A stretch of DNA of 64,000 bases from JAVMKJ01 sp031732855 (GCA_031732855.1 JAVMKJ010000176.1:1-64000), one strand, 5' to 3'. Counted from the first letter of the stretch, positions 34,201 through 42,859 are shown. The notes: generated by a model from the letters alone, not told the origin. Program-made: numbers and translations.

Positions 34201-35891
34201 GTTGGACAACCTCCATCGCTTGCTTGACAAATAAAGACGCCCTTTGCAGGGTCGGCGTTGGCGGATACATCAGGCAAGGAACGCATTGCCGAGGGGTTGA
34301 TCCCATCCTGATAGCTTGGGCGACTGAAGAAACGGCTCACGCCGAAACCACCCTGGCCAGTAGGCGGAGTGCTGCTACTCCCGTCCCACCAGGTTTCGCC
34401 CACATAGGTAAATCCCGGACCGACGGTTAGCGATGTGCCACCTACCGCTGTGATATGCGGGGAACTGGCGGGAACCGTGGCCGTGTTCGGGCTGCCGTTC
34501 AGACAAGTGCTACCGGTATCGCCACTGGCCGTAAACACGCTGATCCCGGAAGCGGCGGCGCTTTGTAGAATGGTATCGATGCTCTGGACATCGGCCAAAG
34601 TTGTCTGATCTTCGCAGTAACCCCAACTGTTGCTGATGATGTTCACACCACCGTTGATCATCGCGTTGAAAAGCGCCTGAAAACTGGTATTGGGACCCGT
34701 GAATGGCGCATCGTAGACGACAATTTTCGCACCCGGCGCCCCGGTCATGACGTTGGCGATATTGAGCAAAACTTCAGACTGATCCGGACCCGGAGTCGCG
34801 CCGCCGTTGACATGAACCTGACTGAGATTGTTAATAGCATTGGGCGACAACCCCATAAGTCTGATGTAGTCGCTGACGTCACTTAATTTGAAAGTATCGA
34901 ATTCGAGCAAACCCACGGTTTGTCCGGTACCGTCCGCACCCTGCCACGCCGGAGGTGGTGGTGAAACACCAGCACTCGGCTGCCTGCTGACACTCAATGG
35001 ATTGGCGGTGGTACCAAAGCCAGGTATAACGCCATAGCCATGCGTGAGATTGTAATCATTCACACACCGAAAATATTGCGGCATGAGGCTATAGGCATTG
35101 GTGTTTTGCAGGTAAGGTGGAAGAAAATCCAAAGTTGGGCCAACGAATAATATGAGATTAATGATGGTTAATTCGGGTATTATAAATGGAACAAAAATTC
35201 CGAGAGCGCCGGTCAACGCAGACGATCCTCCATTGATGGCGGCATTCATACAGAGTCCATACCAAAGCGCTCGGGCGGCATCGTTACTCGGAAGCGCCTC
35301 GTTCATGGGCTGTGGCGTCGCAAGGTTGGAGAAACCGACAACCGCTTCCACACGCGAGGCCAAACTTTTCGGTAAGGACGGATCGCCATCGTTTGCGTGG
35401 AATTTCCTTTCGCCAAGCTGGTAGTCGTTAATGGTTACACCCAAAGCGCTTTTCACCGTCGCCCGCGTTCCTGAAATTGTCAGCGTCATCCGGTTTTCCG
35501 ACCCTTCGGCGACCGTGAATCCCTGCTGCTCGAAGTACGTGCGAACGGCGTCGTAATCGGCCTGGCTGGGTCCGAACTGCTTGGAAACTTCTTCCGGATT
35601 CAGGAACTTGCGGTATTGGGGGGATTGCGGGTCGTAGACGTCGCGCAGATAGTTCTCGAAACCCGCCGGGTCGGAGCGCCGCAGCACGACGGTCAGCGTC
35701 AAGGGTTCCGCGGCGAGGGGAGCCGCCATGGTGGTGACGATCGGCTGAGCCGCCGACAGCGCCGGCAAAACGTGGCCGGTCAGCGCAACCTTGTCCGAGT
35801 TGCTTCCCCGATCAGCGGATGATGCCGACCGTGCCCACGGAGAAACCAGCAGCAAAAACGCACACAGGATACCAACCAGAAAATTCCACAT
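31248..35891 (-). CDS. Giant secreted S53 (sedolisin/kumamolisin) peptidase-like protein with IPTL-CTERM anchor
   Basis: About 1547 residues. In order: signal peptide; pro-kumamolisin activation domain (~35-200); a hydrophobic insert (~220-255); S53 peptidase domain (~315-640) with catalytic Ser in GGTSSSAP (~572); two invasin/Big_1-like Ig domains (~655-870); an SMP-30/NHL-like propeller (~880-1190); two more Ig-like domains; a choice-of-anchor-U-like domain (IPYGLFQFTATGCG); and the IPTL-CTERM signal IPTLDEWWLAVLALL with terminal RQVRRL. The acidic pair is atypical: in SEVLLNIANV the position normally Asp, four after Glu, is Asn (~377), so activity is in doubt. AGGGG before the third in-frame start favours MWNFLVGIL as the N-terminus. 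Confidence 0.85.
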   Translation of the reverse strand: MWNFLVGILCAFLLLVSPWARSASSADRGSNSDKVALTGHVLPALSAAQPIVTTMAAPLAAEPLTLTVVLRRSDPAGFENYLRDVYDPQSPQYRKFLNPEEVSKQFGPSQADYDAVRTYFEQQGFTVAEGSENRMTLTISGTRATVKSALGVTINDYQLGERKFHANDGDPSLPKSLASRVEAVVGFSNLATPQPMNEALPSNDAARALWYGLCMNAAINGGSSALTGALGIFVPFIIPELTIINLILFVGPTLDFLPPYLQNTNAYSLMPQYFRCVNDYNLTHGYGVIPGFGTTANPLSVSRQPSAGVSPPPPAWQGADGTGQTVGLLEFDTFKLSDVSDYIRLMGLSPNAINNLSQVHVNGGATPGPDQSEVLLNIANVMTGAPGAKIVVYDAPFTGPNTSFQALFNAMINGGVNIISNSWGYCEDQTTLADVQSIDTILQSAAASGISVFTASGDTGSTCLNGSPNTATVPASSPHITAVGGTSLTVGPGFTYVGETWWDGSSSTPPTGQGGFGVSRFFSRPSYQDGINPSAMRSLPDVSANADPAKGVFICQASDGGCPTGKFYGGTSSSAPTWAAFAALLNQTQGSNLGFLNPLIYPFANTDAFHNGASMGSDFAHVGLGSPNLALLHQRLTGQTTGPVSTAVSYVKAYLPTTYAVPDIVNLPLPNFADGTSPSYVVVTLADANGNVVAGKTVTLAANAGSHAVITPASGVSSIDHGAVVFTVTDATIETVIFTATVTTDSVTLTETPQIVFGPPLAAAGGISANPTSVSNNGTSTTTITVTLKDAQNRPSPGKLITLSQGSGHSVITGPSPSVTDVNGQIQFVATNQFSETVIYTAVDVTDGNLPVPGSASVTFNGSVNQSCVGAPPTGANGYVLTPFANGFFAQNFFFGNVNWGGCPGASNPAFDTTGSVFIANFRTGGLYRMGSQGGVASNELSNLGQTLGQPVFGKDGRLYATHGATSSGPGDIVEIDPVTGAQLRVVVANLTCPNGLSVDPLSGDLFFDNSCDGGNLNNPDLFRVNPSSANPTVVVYATLPTTRGNGAISFAPDGTIYVVTNYFTYPNAPVVRIDGTNKPSPTITPLGLNALYWVTVGEVNPDGSAKSLIVLSGTDPNFALALVDITTNPFTSTPLTNGAIGSGVIGPDGCLYASASDAVYKLAPSAGGCGFATTNPSPALILSPATVSPNPAQGSQQTMTAEFVNLAVPADTPVFFNINGANWQSQLARTDASGKATFSYTGTYAGSDTVVASATVGTSNFTSNPARLTWGAGKHTTFLSLNTSPASSTAGTPVTLVGGLFDVSANPNAAIAGASIQFGVGGQSCNGTTNASGIASCTVTLPTAGSFTLTANFAGDAGRLASSASQSFFVTAPVTAPPPCYTGSLSGGGQATACLTGAPPACQLVNPTFVPVASTGVAPPAGIEIPYGLFQFTATGCGDSITLSLTYPAALPANTSYWKFGPTTGQAAHWYPLAATVKGSTLAVTLTDGGAGDSDLRKNGSIVDPGGAGYAAIDIPTLDEWWLAVLALLMATLGAAALQMRQVRRL

Positions 35892-36104
35892 ATACACCCC
35901 TGCCATGCTTGCCAAAACGAATTCGACCTATCGCGCGCGCACCCCAACAAAAATACATTAGGATTAATGTGGAGTACTCGATACGCAATGACGTCGAGCT
36001 TACGATTTATTAGCTTGCCGCATGCGGCGAAGTCAAGGGGGGATTAACGATTTTATTTCTGAATAATGTTTGATTGATTCACAACCGTCTGTCTGTATCG
36101 GTTG

Positions 36105-36743
36105 TTAATCGTCTTCCGCCTTCCAACCACCCATATCCTTCCAGCGGTTGACGATCTGACAGAACAGTTCGGCCGTGCGCTCGGCGTCGTAAATCGCCGA
36201 ATGCGCCTCGCGTTCGTTCCACGGAATGCCCGCCGCCTGCAGCGCGCGGGCCAGCACGGTCTGGCCGTAGGCCAAGCCGGCGAGCGTGACGGTGTCGAAA
36301 CTGCTGAAGGGATGGAAGGGATTGCGCTTGACTTGGGCGCGGGTTGCCGCCGCGTTCAGAAACGCCAGGTCGAAGAAGGCGTTGTGGCCGACCAGAACGG
36401 CGCGGGTGCAGCCGCTTTCCCGCATTTCCCGGCGCACCTCGCGAAAAATGGCGCTCAGGGCCTCGCCTTCCGGCACCGCGAAGCGGAAGGGATGGTCGGG
36501 ATCGATGCCGTTCACGGCCATCGAGGCGGGATCCAGCCGCGCGCCGGGGAACGGCTGAACGTGATGGGCCAGGGTGCCGGCGGGAAGCAGGTTGCCCTGC
36601 CAGTCCATGCGCAGGATGACGGCGGCGATTTCCAGCAGGGCGTCGGTCTGAGCGTTGATGCCGCCGGTCTCCACATCCACGACCACCGGCAGAAATCCCC
36701 GGAACCGGGCGGCAATCAGCGATTTTGGGTCGTGTGGGTTCAT
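36105..36743 (-). CDS. rnt: Ribonuclease T
   Basis: A 212-residue DEDDh exonuclease. Exo I is VVVDVETGGINAQTDALLEIA, NGIDPDHPFR marks the central region, Exo II is GHNAFFDLAFLNAA, RNPFHPFSSFDTVTLAGLA is typical of RNase T, and Exo III is HSAIYDAERTAELF. It trims 3' ends of tRNA and 5S rRNA. The ATG before NPHDPKSL was used; a GTG seven codons upstream is possible. The 213 bp to its right is AT-rich with no recognisable gene. Confidence 0.93.
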   Translation of the reverse strand: MNPHDPKSLIAARFRGFLPVVVDVETGGINAQTDALLEIAAVILRMDWQGNLLPAGTLAHHVQPFPGARLDPASMAVNGIDPDHPFRFAVPEGEALSAIFREVRREMRESGCTRAVLVGHNAFFDLAFLNAAATRAQVKRNPFHPFSSFDTVTLAGLAYGQTVLARALQAAGIPWNEREAHSAIYDAERTAELFCQIVNRWKDMGGWKAEDD

Positions 36744-36797
36744 CGGCGCAGCATAGCCGATCACCCACCGTAACGCACCTCCACCAGACCGGTTCGT

Positions 36798-37238
36798 TCA
36801 ACCGGGGGTGTTGTGCTTCACCCAGCGCGAGCCGGCGACGGTGTCCTCGCGCTTCCAGAACGGCGCCTTCGACTTGAGTTCCTCCATGATGAACCGACAG
36901 GCGGCAAATGCCGCAGCCCGGTGTCCCGACCATGTCGCCACCAGCACGATGGAATCGTTCGGGCGCAATTCGCCGATCCGATGAATTACCAACGCATCCA
37001 GCAGCGGCCATTCCCGGCAAGCGGTTTCGACGATCCGCTCCAAATGCCGCTCGGTCATGCCGGGATAGTGCTCCAGCGTCATCCCGCGTACCGGATCGCC
37101 TTCATTTTCGTCGCGCATGGTGCCGATGAAGATCGCCATCGCGCCATACCGGCCACCGAGGCGCTCGTCGAGACCGGCCTGATAACACCCCAGTTCCGCC
37201 AGGGGCTCGAAAGGTTCGTCCCGGAGGTCGATCCGCAT
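36798..37238 (-). CDS. moaE: Molybdopterin synthase catalytic subunit MoaE
   Basis: A 146-residue enzyme that inserts sulfur into precursor Z. Landmarks are GAMAIFIGTMRDENEGD, LEHYPGMTERHL, VIHRIGELRPNDSIVLVA, and the catalytic Lys region MEELKSKAPFWKRE. It directly follows moaD (3 bp). Molybdenum enzymes served by it are not in the window, although the CoxE/MoxR pair at the far end belongs to families often tied to molybdenum enzymes. Confidence 0.94.
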   Translation of the reverse strand: MRIDLRDEPFEPLAELGCYQAGLDERLGGRYGAMAIFIGTMRDENEGDPVRGMTLEHYPGMTERHLERIVETACREWPLLDALVIHRIGELRPNDSIVLVATWSGHRAAAFAACRFIMEELKSKAPFWKREDTVAGSRWVKHNTPG

Positions 37239-37241
37239 CCC

Positions 37242-37475
37242 CTACCCTCCCGTCACCGGCGGAAAAAACGCCACCTCGTCGCCGTCGCGCACGCTTTGCG
37301 TCGGTTCGGCGTATTCCATGTTCACCGCCGCCAGCGTGTTCGGCGGCAAGGGCGTGTCGGGCCACAACGTCGTCCATACGCCCGCGACCGTCAACTCACG
37401 GTCGACCTCCAGCCGATCCCCGGATCTGCCCAGGCGGTCGCGCAAGCTGGCGAAATATTTGACATGAATCGTCAT
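37242..37475 (-). CDS. moaD: Molybdopterin synthase sulfur carrier subunit MoaD
   Basis: A 77-residue ubiquitin-like protein ending in the essential Gly-Gly (FFPPVTGG), whose terminal glycine becomes a thiocarboxylate. It starts IHVKYFASLRDRLG, typical of MoaD. It is paired with moaE downstream. Confidence 0.93.
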   Translation of the reverse strand: MTIHVKYFASLRDRLGRSGDRLEVDRELTVAGVWTTLWPDTPLPPNTLAAVNMEYAEPTQSVRDGDEVAFFPPVTGG

Positions 37476-37528
37476 GCGTTTTCTCCCGATTTGCCCGCGC
37501 TCTTTCCCTCAAGGGGATGGGGAACCCA

Positions 37529-38611
37529 TTATTTGACCCGGACCAAACTCAACAACAACGCCCCGCCGCCCAATAACGCCATCATCGCATACTCGAAGCC
37601 GTGCGCGCCGATATCGCTGCCCTTCAGAAACACGTCGCGGATCACCACCAGGTAATAGCGCAGCGGGTCCAGCCAGGTGAGCCATTGCACGCCTTCCGGC
37701 ATGTTCTGGATGGGGAAGGCGAAACCCGACAGCACCACCATCGGCTGGATGATGAAGAACGCCAGCAACATCGCCTGCTGCTGGGTTTCCGCATAGCTGG
37801 AAATCAGCAGACCGATCCCCAGGGAACTCATCAGAAACAGCAGGCTACCGATCAAGAGACCGATCACGTTCGCCCGGAACGGCACCTCGAACCATGCGAC
37901 CGCGATCGCGCTGATCAGCGCCACGTCGAACAGCCCCACGGCGGCGACGGCAATCATCTTGCCCAGCAGGAATTCCAGCCGGGCAACCGGCGTCACCAGC
38001 AACCGTTCCAGCGTGCCGAATTCCCGTTCGCGGACCACGCTCATCGCCGTCAGAATCACGGTGGTGATCAGCACGATGGTGGCGATGATTCCCGGCACGA
38101 AATACGGCCGGTCCTCCAGATTTTCATTGAACCAGGCCCGTTCCTCGATTTGCACCGGCGGATCGAAACCGGCGCTCGGCCGGGCGCTTCGCTGCAAGGT
38201 CTGGCTGATTTGACCGGTGATCATCTGGGCGCTGTTGGAATCGGAGCCATCCGATACGATTTGAGCCACCCGCTCCGACTCGAAATTCGGGCCGAACCGC
38301 AGGATGGCGCGGATCTCGCCGCGATCCATGGCCGCCGCAGCCGCAGCCATGTCCGGAACGTAGTGCAGGGTGAAGCTGCCCGTCGCCGTCACCGCCGCCA
38401 GCAGATCGCGAGTGATCGGCGTTCGCGCCTGATCCACCACCGCGATTTCGGCGTGGCGGACATCGAAGCTGGCCGCGTAGCCGAACGCCATCAACTGAAA
38501 CAGCGGCGGCACCACCATGAAGAACCGCATGCGGGGATCGCGCAGCAGTTGCAGAAACTCCTTGCCCAGGAGGACCCGCAATCGGACCAGGCTGGCTCGC
38601 ACCGGGTTCAC
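37529..38611 (-). CDS. ABC-2 type transporter permease (YbhR/YbhS-like)
   Basis: About 360 residues with the ABC-2 layout: LGKEFLQLLRDPRMRFFM before the first helix, a large extracytoplasmic domain (residues ~50-165), then five or six helices with EREFGTLERLLVTPV and a final long loop. It pairs with the neighbouring permease and ATPase as a YbhFSR-type efflux pump for drugs or cations. Start uncertain: an ATG at 38662 would translate the REP-like palindrome into the first residues, so the GTG before NPVRASLVRLRVLL was chosen. The repeat has inserted at the junction with the upstream permease gene. Confidence 0.87.
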   Translation of the reverse strand: MNPVRASLVRLRVLLGKEFLQLLRDPRMRFFMVVPPLFQLMAFGYAASFDVRHAEIAVVDQARTPITRDLLAAVTATGSFTLHYVPDMAAAAAAMDRGEIRAILRFGPNFESERVAQIVSDGSDSNSAQMITGQISQTLQRSARPSAGFDPPVQIEERAWFNENLEDRPYFVPGIIATIVLITTVILTAMSVVREREFGTLERLLVTPVARLEFLLGKMIAVAAVGLFDVALISAIAVAWFEVPFRANVIGLLIGSLLFLMSSLGIGLLISSYAETQQQAMLLAFFIIQPMVVLSGFAFPIQNMPEGVQWLTWLDPLRYYLVVIRDVFLKGSDIGAHGFEYAMMALLGGGALLLSLVRVK

Positions 38612-38621
38612 GGGCAACCGC

Positions 38622-38662
38622 GCGCTCCCCTCTCCCCGCAAGCGGAGAGGGGCTGGGGACAA
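38622..38662. repeat. REP-like palindrome at the 5' end of the permease gene
   Basis: CCCCTCTCC / GGAGAGGGG arms around CGCAAGCG, followed by CTGGGGAC. It is the same family as the copies near 2.5, 25.8 and 30.9 kb. It lies between two permease genes and overlaps the longest possible start of the downstream one. Confidence 0.75.
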
Positions 38663-38669
38663 GTCTCGT

Positions 38670-39773
38670 TCACGGCAACAACCCCAGTTTTTTGGATTGG
38701 GTCAAGGTCAACCGTAGCATCACCAGGGCGATCAGCAACAGCGCGGCGATCTGGGTCCAGAGCAGCAGGGGCGTAATGCCCTTGAGAAAGATGGCGCGCG
38801 ACAGCGCGATGTAATAACGGGCCGGAATCACCAGGGTGAGATATTGTAGCGCCACCGGCATGTTCTCGATGGCGAAAATGAACCCCGACAGCAGAAAGGC
38901 CGGCAGGAAAGTGCTGACCATGGCCATCTGGCTGGCCAGGAGCTGATTGCCGGCGTTGATCGAAATCAGCGCGCCTTGCAGCATCACCACCAGCAGAAAC
39001 AGCATGGACAACAGCAACAACGCCGGCAGGGAACCGCGCAACGGCACGCCGAACACCCACACCGCGACCGCGACCGCGACCGCCAGATCGAGCAGGCCGA
39101 TGAACAGATAGGGCAGCAGCTTGCCCAGCAGGAATTCGCGGCGGGTCAGCGGCGTCGTGCGCAGCATCACCAGATTGCCCAGTTCCATTTCCCGGGCGAT
39201 GGTCAGCGAGGTCATCATGGCCCCGATCACCGCCATCACCATGGCGATCACGCCGGGGATGATCGCCAGCCGGCTTTCCTTGGTTTCGTTGAACCAGGTG
39301 CGGTCCTCGATGCGGATCGGCGGCTGGCCGCCCCGGCGCAGCAGATCGTCGTTCACCAGCACCAGCGCGGTGTTGCGCAGCAGCCGGGCGGTATTGGCGT
39401 CCACCCCGTCCAGCAGCAGTTGAATCCGGGCATCGCCGCGTTCCAGCCGCCGGGCGTAATCGGGCGGAAACACCAGCGCCGCCCAAATTTTCCCCCGCTG
39501 CAAGGCCATGGCGGCTTCCCGGCGGTCGTTGGCGCGCAGCACCACCTTGAAGGCCCGGCTGGCGTCGAAATGAGCCGCCAACTCTTCGGTGGCGGCATCG
39601 CGGGATTCCTGGACGATGGCGATGGGCGCTTCGTACAAGTCCAGACGGATGGCATAGCCGAACAGGAACAGCAACATGCTCGGCATGAGCAGAATCAGCG
39701 CCAGACTGCGCGGATCGCGCAGCAGATGCCAGACTTCCTTGCGGGCGATGGCCCGAACATGCCGTCCGTTCAT
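38670..39773 (-). CDS. ABC-2 type transporter permease (YbhS-like)
   Basis: A 367-residue permease. The N-terminus has RAIARKEVWHLLRDPRSLAL leading into helix 1. A long periplasmic domain follows with IPGVIAMVMAVIGAMMTSLT at its end, then REMELGNLVMLRTTPLTRRE and several helices. It is a paralogue of the next permease, and the two should form the membrane heterodimer. The start overlaps the ATPase stop (ATGA), so translation is coupled. Confidence 0.9.
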   Translation of the reverse strand: MNGRHVRAIARKEVWHLLRDPRSLALILLMPSMLLFLFGYAIRLDLYEAPIAIVQESRDAATEELAAHFDASRAFKVVLRANDRREAAMALQRGKIWAALVFPPDYARRLERGDARIQLLLDGVDANTARLLRNTALVLVNDDLLRRGGQPPIRIEDRTWFNETKESRLAIIPGVIAMVMAVIGAMMTSLTIAREMELGNLVMLRTTPLTRREFLLGKLLPYLFIGLLDLAVAVAVAVWVFGVPLRGSLPALLLLSMLFLLVVMLQGALISINAGNQLLASQMAMVSTFLPAFLLSGFIFAIENMPVALQYLTLVIPARYYIALSRAIFLKGITPLLLWTQIAALLLIALVMLRLTLTQSKKLGLLP

Positions 39774-40735
39774 CTTTCGTTCTCCTCCAGCACCGCGACG
39801 AACACATCCTCCAGTTCCGGCGTGGCGGGACGCAGGGCCGCGACGGACAGATGGTGTTCCGCCGCGACCGCATCGATGCGCGCCCGCAACGCCGCCGGTT
39901 CGGTCCCGGCGTGCAGGCGAATTCGCAACTGCCCGGCATGGGGAATCACTTCGCGCACTTCGGGCCAATCCCGCGCCAGCCGCTCGAAGACCACGGCATC
40001 GGGGCTGTCCAGCTCCAGGATCGGCGTCGGCAACGACCGGCGCAGCAGGGCTTCCGGCGTACCCTCGGCCACGATGCGGCCGGCCTGCATCAGCGCCAGC
40101 CGATCGCAGAACAACGCTTCGTCCATGTAATGCGTGGTCACCAGAATGCCGATGCCACCGTCGGCCAGCCCGTAAATCAGTTCCCAGAACCGCTGGCGGG
40201 CCAGCGGATCGACGCCCGAGGTCGGCTCGTCCAGAAACAGCACTCGCGGCTCGTGCAGCAGCGCCGCCGCCAGTCCCAGCCGCTGCTTGTAACCCAATGG
40301 CAGAGCGCCGGCCATGGCACCACGGTGCTCGCTCAGATTCAGCAGCCGCAGCGTCAATTCCATCCGTTCTTGCCGGCGGACGCCGGTCAAGCCGTACAGG
40401 CCCGCTTGCAGCCTGAGATTTTCCAGCACGGTCAGATCGCCGTACAAGGAGAAACGCTGGGCGACGTAGCCGATCCGACCACGGGCGCGGCGCGCGTGCC
40501 GCGCCATGTCCACCCCCGCCACCTGAATCCGGCCGGCGGTCGGCGGCAACATCCCGCACAACATGCGGATGGCGGTGGTCTTGCCGGCGCCGTTGGCGCC
40601 CAGCAAACCGAATACTTCGCCGGGTTGGACGGTTACTCGAATATGGTCGACGGCGACGAAATCACCGAAGCGGCGGGTCAGATCTTCGGCGAGAATGACC
40701 GGAGTGGCGTCCGCGCCTGGTTTAAGCGCATCCAT
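39770..40735 (-). CDS. ABC transporter ATP-binding protein (YbhF-like)
   Basis: A 321-residue ATPase. Walker A is GLLGANGAGKTTAIRML, the Q loop lies around GYVAQRFSLYGDLTV, Walker B is RVLFLDEPTSGVDP and the H loop is TTHYMDE. The signature is the variant LPLGYKQRLGLA in place of LSGGQ, typical of the YbhF/drug-exporter class. A C-terminal ~90-residue domain follows, ending PELEDVFVAVLEENE. It energises the two permeases downstream. It lies only 11 bp after nikO, so the exporter may be read through from the nickel operon. Confidence 0.92.
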   Translation of the reverse strand: MDALKPGADATPVILAEDLTRRFGDFVAVDHIRVTVQPGEVFGLLGANGAGKTTAIRMLCGMLPPTAGRIQVAGVDMARHARRARGRIGYVAQRFSLYGDLTVLENLRLQAGLYGLTGVRRQERMELTLRLLNLSEHRGAMAGALPLGYKQRLGLAAALLHEPRVLFLDEPTSGVDPLARQRFWELIYGLADGGIGILVTTHYMDEALFCDRLALMQAGRIVAEGTPEALLRRSLPTPILELDSPDAVVFERLARDWPEVREVIPHAGQLRIRLHAGTEPAALRARIDAVAAEHHLSVAALRPATPELEDVFVAVLEENER

Positions 40736-40746
40736 GAATTCCTGGT

Positions 40747-41403
40747 CTACCCCTCCACCAGCCGACCCTGTTCCAGGCGCACGCGGCGGCGGGCGACGCG
40801 GGCGAGGAAATCCTCGTCGTGGGAGATGACCACCATGGCCTGGGGCAAACCGTCGAGGATGGCGATCAGGCGCTCGCGCGTTTCGGCATCGAGCGCGTTG
40901 GTCGGTTCGTCGAGCAGCAACACCTCGGGGTCCATGGCGAGCACGGTGGCCAAGGAGACGAGACGCCGCTGGCCCCCCGACAGCTTGTGGGTGACGCGAT
41001 GCTCGAACCCCTCCAGACCCAGCGCGGCGAGGGCGCGGCGAACGGCGATCCTGGCCTCGGCCGCGCTCTTGCCGAGATTGAGCGGCCCGAAGGCGACATC
41101 CTCGGCCACGGTGGGGCAGAACAGTTGATCGTCGGGGTCCTGGAACAACAGGCCCGCCCGGGGACGCACGTCCGCGAAATCCCTCTCGCGGAGGCGAGGA
41201 CGTCCGAAGGCTTCCACCGTGCCCGCCTGCGCCTTCAACAGTCCCACCATCAGATGGAACAAGGTCGTCTTCCCGGCGCCGTTAGGACCGGTCAGCGCCA
41301 CCCGCTCGCCGACGCGCAGGGTGAAATGGGCGCCGGCCAGCACCGGCCGCTCGGGATCGTAGGCGAAGCGGATGTCGGACAGCCGGAACAGCGGTTCGCT
41401 CAC
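40747..41403 (-). CDS. nikO: Nickel/cobalt ECF transporter ATPase NikO (CbiO family)
   Basis: A 218-residue ATPase. Walker A is LTGPNGAGKTTLFHL, the Q loop LLFQDPDDQLFCPTV is characteristic of CbiO/EcfA, the signature is KLSGGQRRLVSLATVLA and Walker B is EVLLLDEPTNALD. A GTG start overlaps the nikQ stop (GTGA). With NikQ and NikM/L it forms an energy-coupling-factor importer for Ni or Co. Confidence 0.9.
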   Translation of the reverse strand: MSEPLFRLSDIRFAYDPERPVLAGAHFTLRVGERVALTGPNGAGKTTLFHLMVGLLKAQAGTVEAFGRPRLRERDFADVRPRAGLLFQDPDDQLFCPTVAEDVAFGPLNLGKSAAEARIAVRRALAALGLEGFEHRVTHKLSGGQRRLVSLATVLAMDPEVLLLDEPTNALDAETRERLIAILDGLPQAMVVISHDEDFLARVARRRVRLEQGRLVEG

Positions 41404-42224
41404 AGACGCTCCAGCACCATCAGGGCGCAGCAAGCCACGACCGCCAGTCCGGCGAACGCATAGTCGCCCCGACCCACCATCCGCATTTCGGTCGGCGGGG
41501 GGAAACGCCCCTGGAAGCCGCGACAGCGCATCGCGGCCAGGATACGCTCGGAACGTTCGATGCTGTGCACCAACAACATCCCGAACAGGTAACCGACGCT
41601 GCGCCAGGTATGGAGGTCGCAACGCATGCGGAAGCCGCGGGCCTTCATCGCCACGCGCAAGCGGCGGTATTCGCGACCCAGCACCGCAAGGTAGCGCACG
41701 GTGAAAAGGAACAGTTGCACGAACTTGGCGGGCAGCCGCAACCGCGCCATGGCGTGGCCCAGTTCCACCAGTTCCATCGAGCCCAGCAGGGCCAGGATCA
41801 TCAACACGACGGCGTTGGATTTCAGCAGGATTTCGACGGCGCGCAACGCGCCTTCGCGGCTGGCGGCGCTGCCGCCGAGCGAGAACACCACCTCGCCCGG
41901 CACGGTGAAGGGCAGGAACAGCAGGACGAACAGCATGAAGCCGTCGAGCGCCGCCATGCGCCGCAGGGTCGGGGCGGATTCCAGCCGCGCCATGACGGCG
42001 GCGAACCCGGCCAGCGTCAGAGCCGCCAGCAGCGCGGGAAGTTGAGCCAATCCAACCACCACCAGGGCAAAGCCGCCGCAGGCCACCAGCCGCAGGCTCG
42101 AGTCGATGGTTTTCAGCACCGGTTCGCGCTCTTTCTCCCGCGTCCCGGTCGAAAAACAGGCGGCTGGCTGATGGCGGCAGTCCGCCGGACTGGCGATCGT
42201 GTCGGTCGATGCATACGAATTCAT
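41400..42224 (-). CDS. nikQ: Nickel/cobalt ECF transporter transmembrane protein NikQ (CbiQ family)
   Basis: A 274-residue T-component with about five membrane helices and the coupling motifs AMKARGFRMRCDLHTW and ERILAAMRCRGFQGRF (the Ala-Arg-Gly signatures). The N-terminal ~40 residues are hydrophilic and contain two cysteines and a histidine, longer than usual for CbiQ. The start overlaps the nikL stop (ATGA). Confidence 0.87.
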   Translation of the reverse strand: MNSYASTDTIASPADCRHQPAACFSTGTREKEREPVLKTIDSSLRLVACGGFALVVVGLAQLPALLAALTLAGFAAVMARLESAPTLRRMAALDGFMLFVLLFLPFTVPGEVVFSLGGSAASREGALRAVEILLKSNAVVLMILALLGSMELVELGHAMARLRLPAKFVQLFLFTVRYLAVLGREYRRLRVAMKARGFRMRCDLHTWRSVGYLFGMLLVHSIERSERILAAMRCRGFQGRFPPPTEMRMVGRGDYAFAGLAVVACCALMVLERL

Positions 42225-42859
42225 GGGCTGCTCCTCCGCGCCCCGGCCGGTGGCGGGGAGTCCGTCCGGCGCCGGCGTTCGGACAACCCGAAGGCCAGGC
42301 CGCCGAGGCCGATAATGTAGCCGATGCCACCCAGCACGTCGTGCCACCCGATTTTTTCCTGATAGGCGTCGATCTGCTCGCGCAGGGGGCGAATTTGCCG
42401 GGAAACGCTCTGGTCGATGAAGGCGCGCAAGCCGGCATCCACGGCGAGCGAGGCCACCTCGGTGGGAGGATCGGTGGGAACGGTCGCGACCGAAACCGGC
42501 GCGGCGGGCCGTCCGCCGCCAGTGGGGAGGGTATCCGGCAGTTCGGACGCCGTCACCGTATACGTCGCGGCGTGGCCATCGCCGCCGTCCACGGTAATCC
42601 GGTGGTCGATCCGGCGCTTCGCCTCGACGCGGAAGTTGCCCTCGTCGTCCGTGATGGTGGTGGCGAGCACCCCACCTTCGGCGTCGGTCACCGTGACCGA
42701 TGCCTGACGGGGCCGTCCGCCTGAACTGAAATAGGCGTAACCCACCAGGGTCGCGCCCTCGGCGGTGGCGAACGCTTTCAGCTTGTGGGCCCAGGCGGGT
42801 CCGACCGCGACGCTCAGACCGGCGGCGAGCAAGGCATGTACGAGGATGCGATTACCCAT
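42221..42859 (-). CDS. nikL: NikL-like accessory subunit of the nickel transporter
   Basis: A 212-residue protein with a signal peptide (LVHALLAAGLSVAVGPAWAH; the His after the likely cleavage site could bind metal). A periplasmic carboxypeptidase-regulatory-like beta domain follows (VGYAYFSSGGRPRQASVTV and DDEGNFRVEA), then a helical linker and a C-terminal membrane helix (VLGGIGYIIGLGGLAFGL). In NikMNQO-type systems such NikL proteins replace NikN. It overlaps nikM by 8 bp and nikQ by 4 bp. Confidence 0.78.
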   Translation of the reverse strand: MGNRILVHALLAAGLSVAVGPAWAHKLKAFATAEGATLVGYAYFSSGGRPRQASVTVTDAEGGVLATTITDDEGNFRVEAKRRIDHRITVDGGDGHAATYTVTASELPDTLPTGGGRPAAPVSVATVPTDPPTEVASLAVDAGLRAFIDQSVSRQIRPLREQIDAYQEKIGWHDVLGGIGYIIGLGGLAFGLSERRRRTDSPPPAGARRSSP

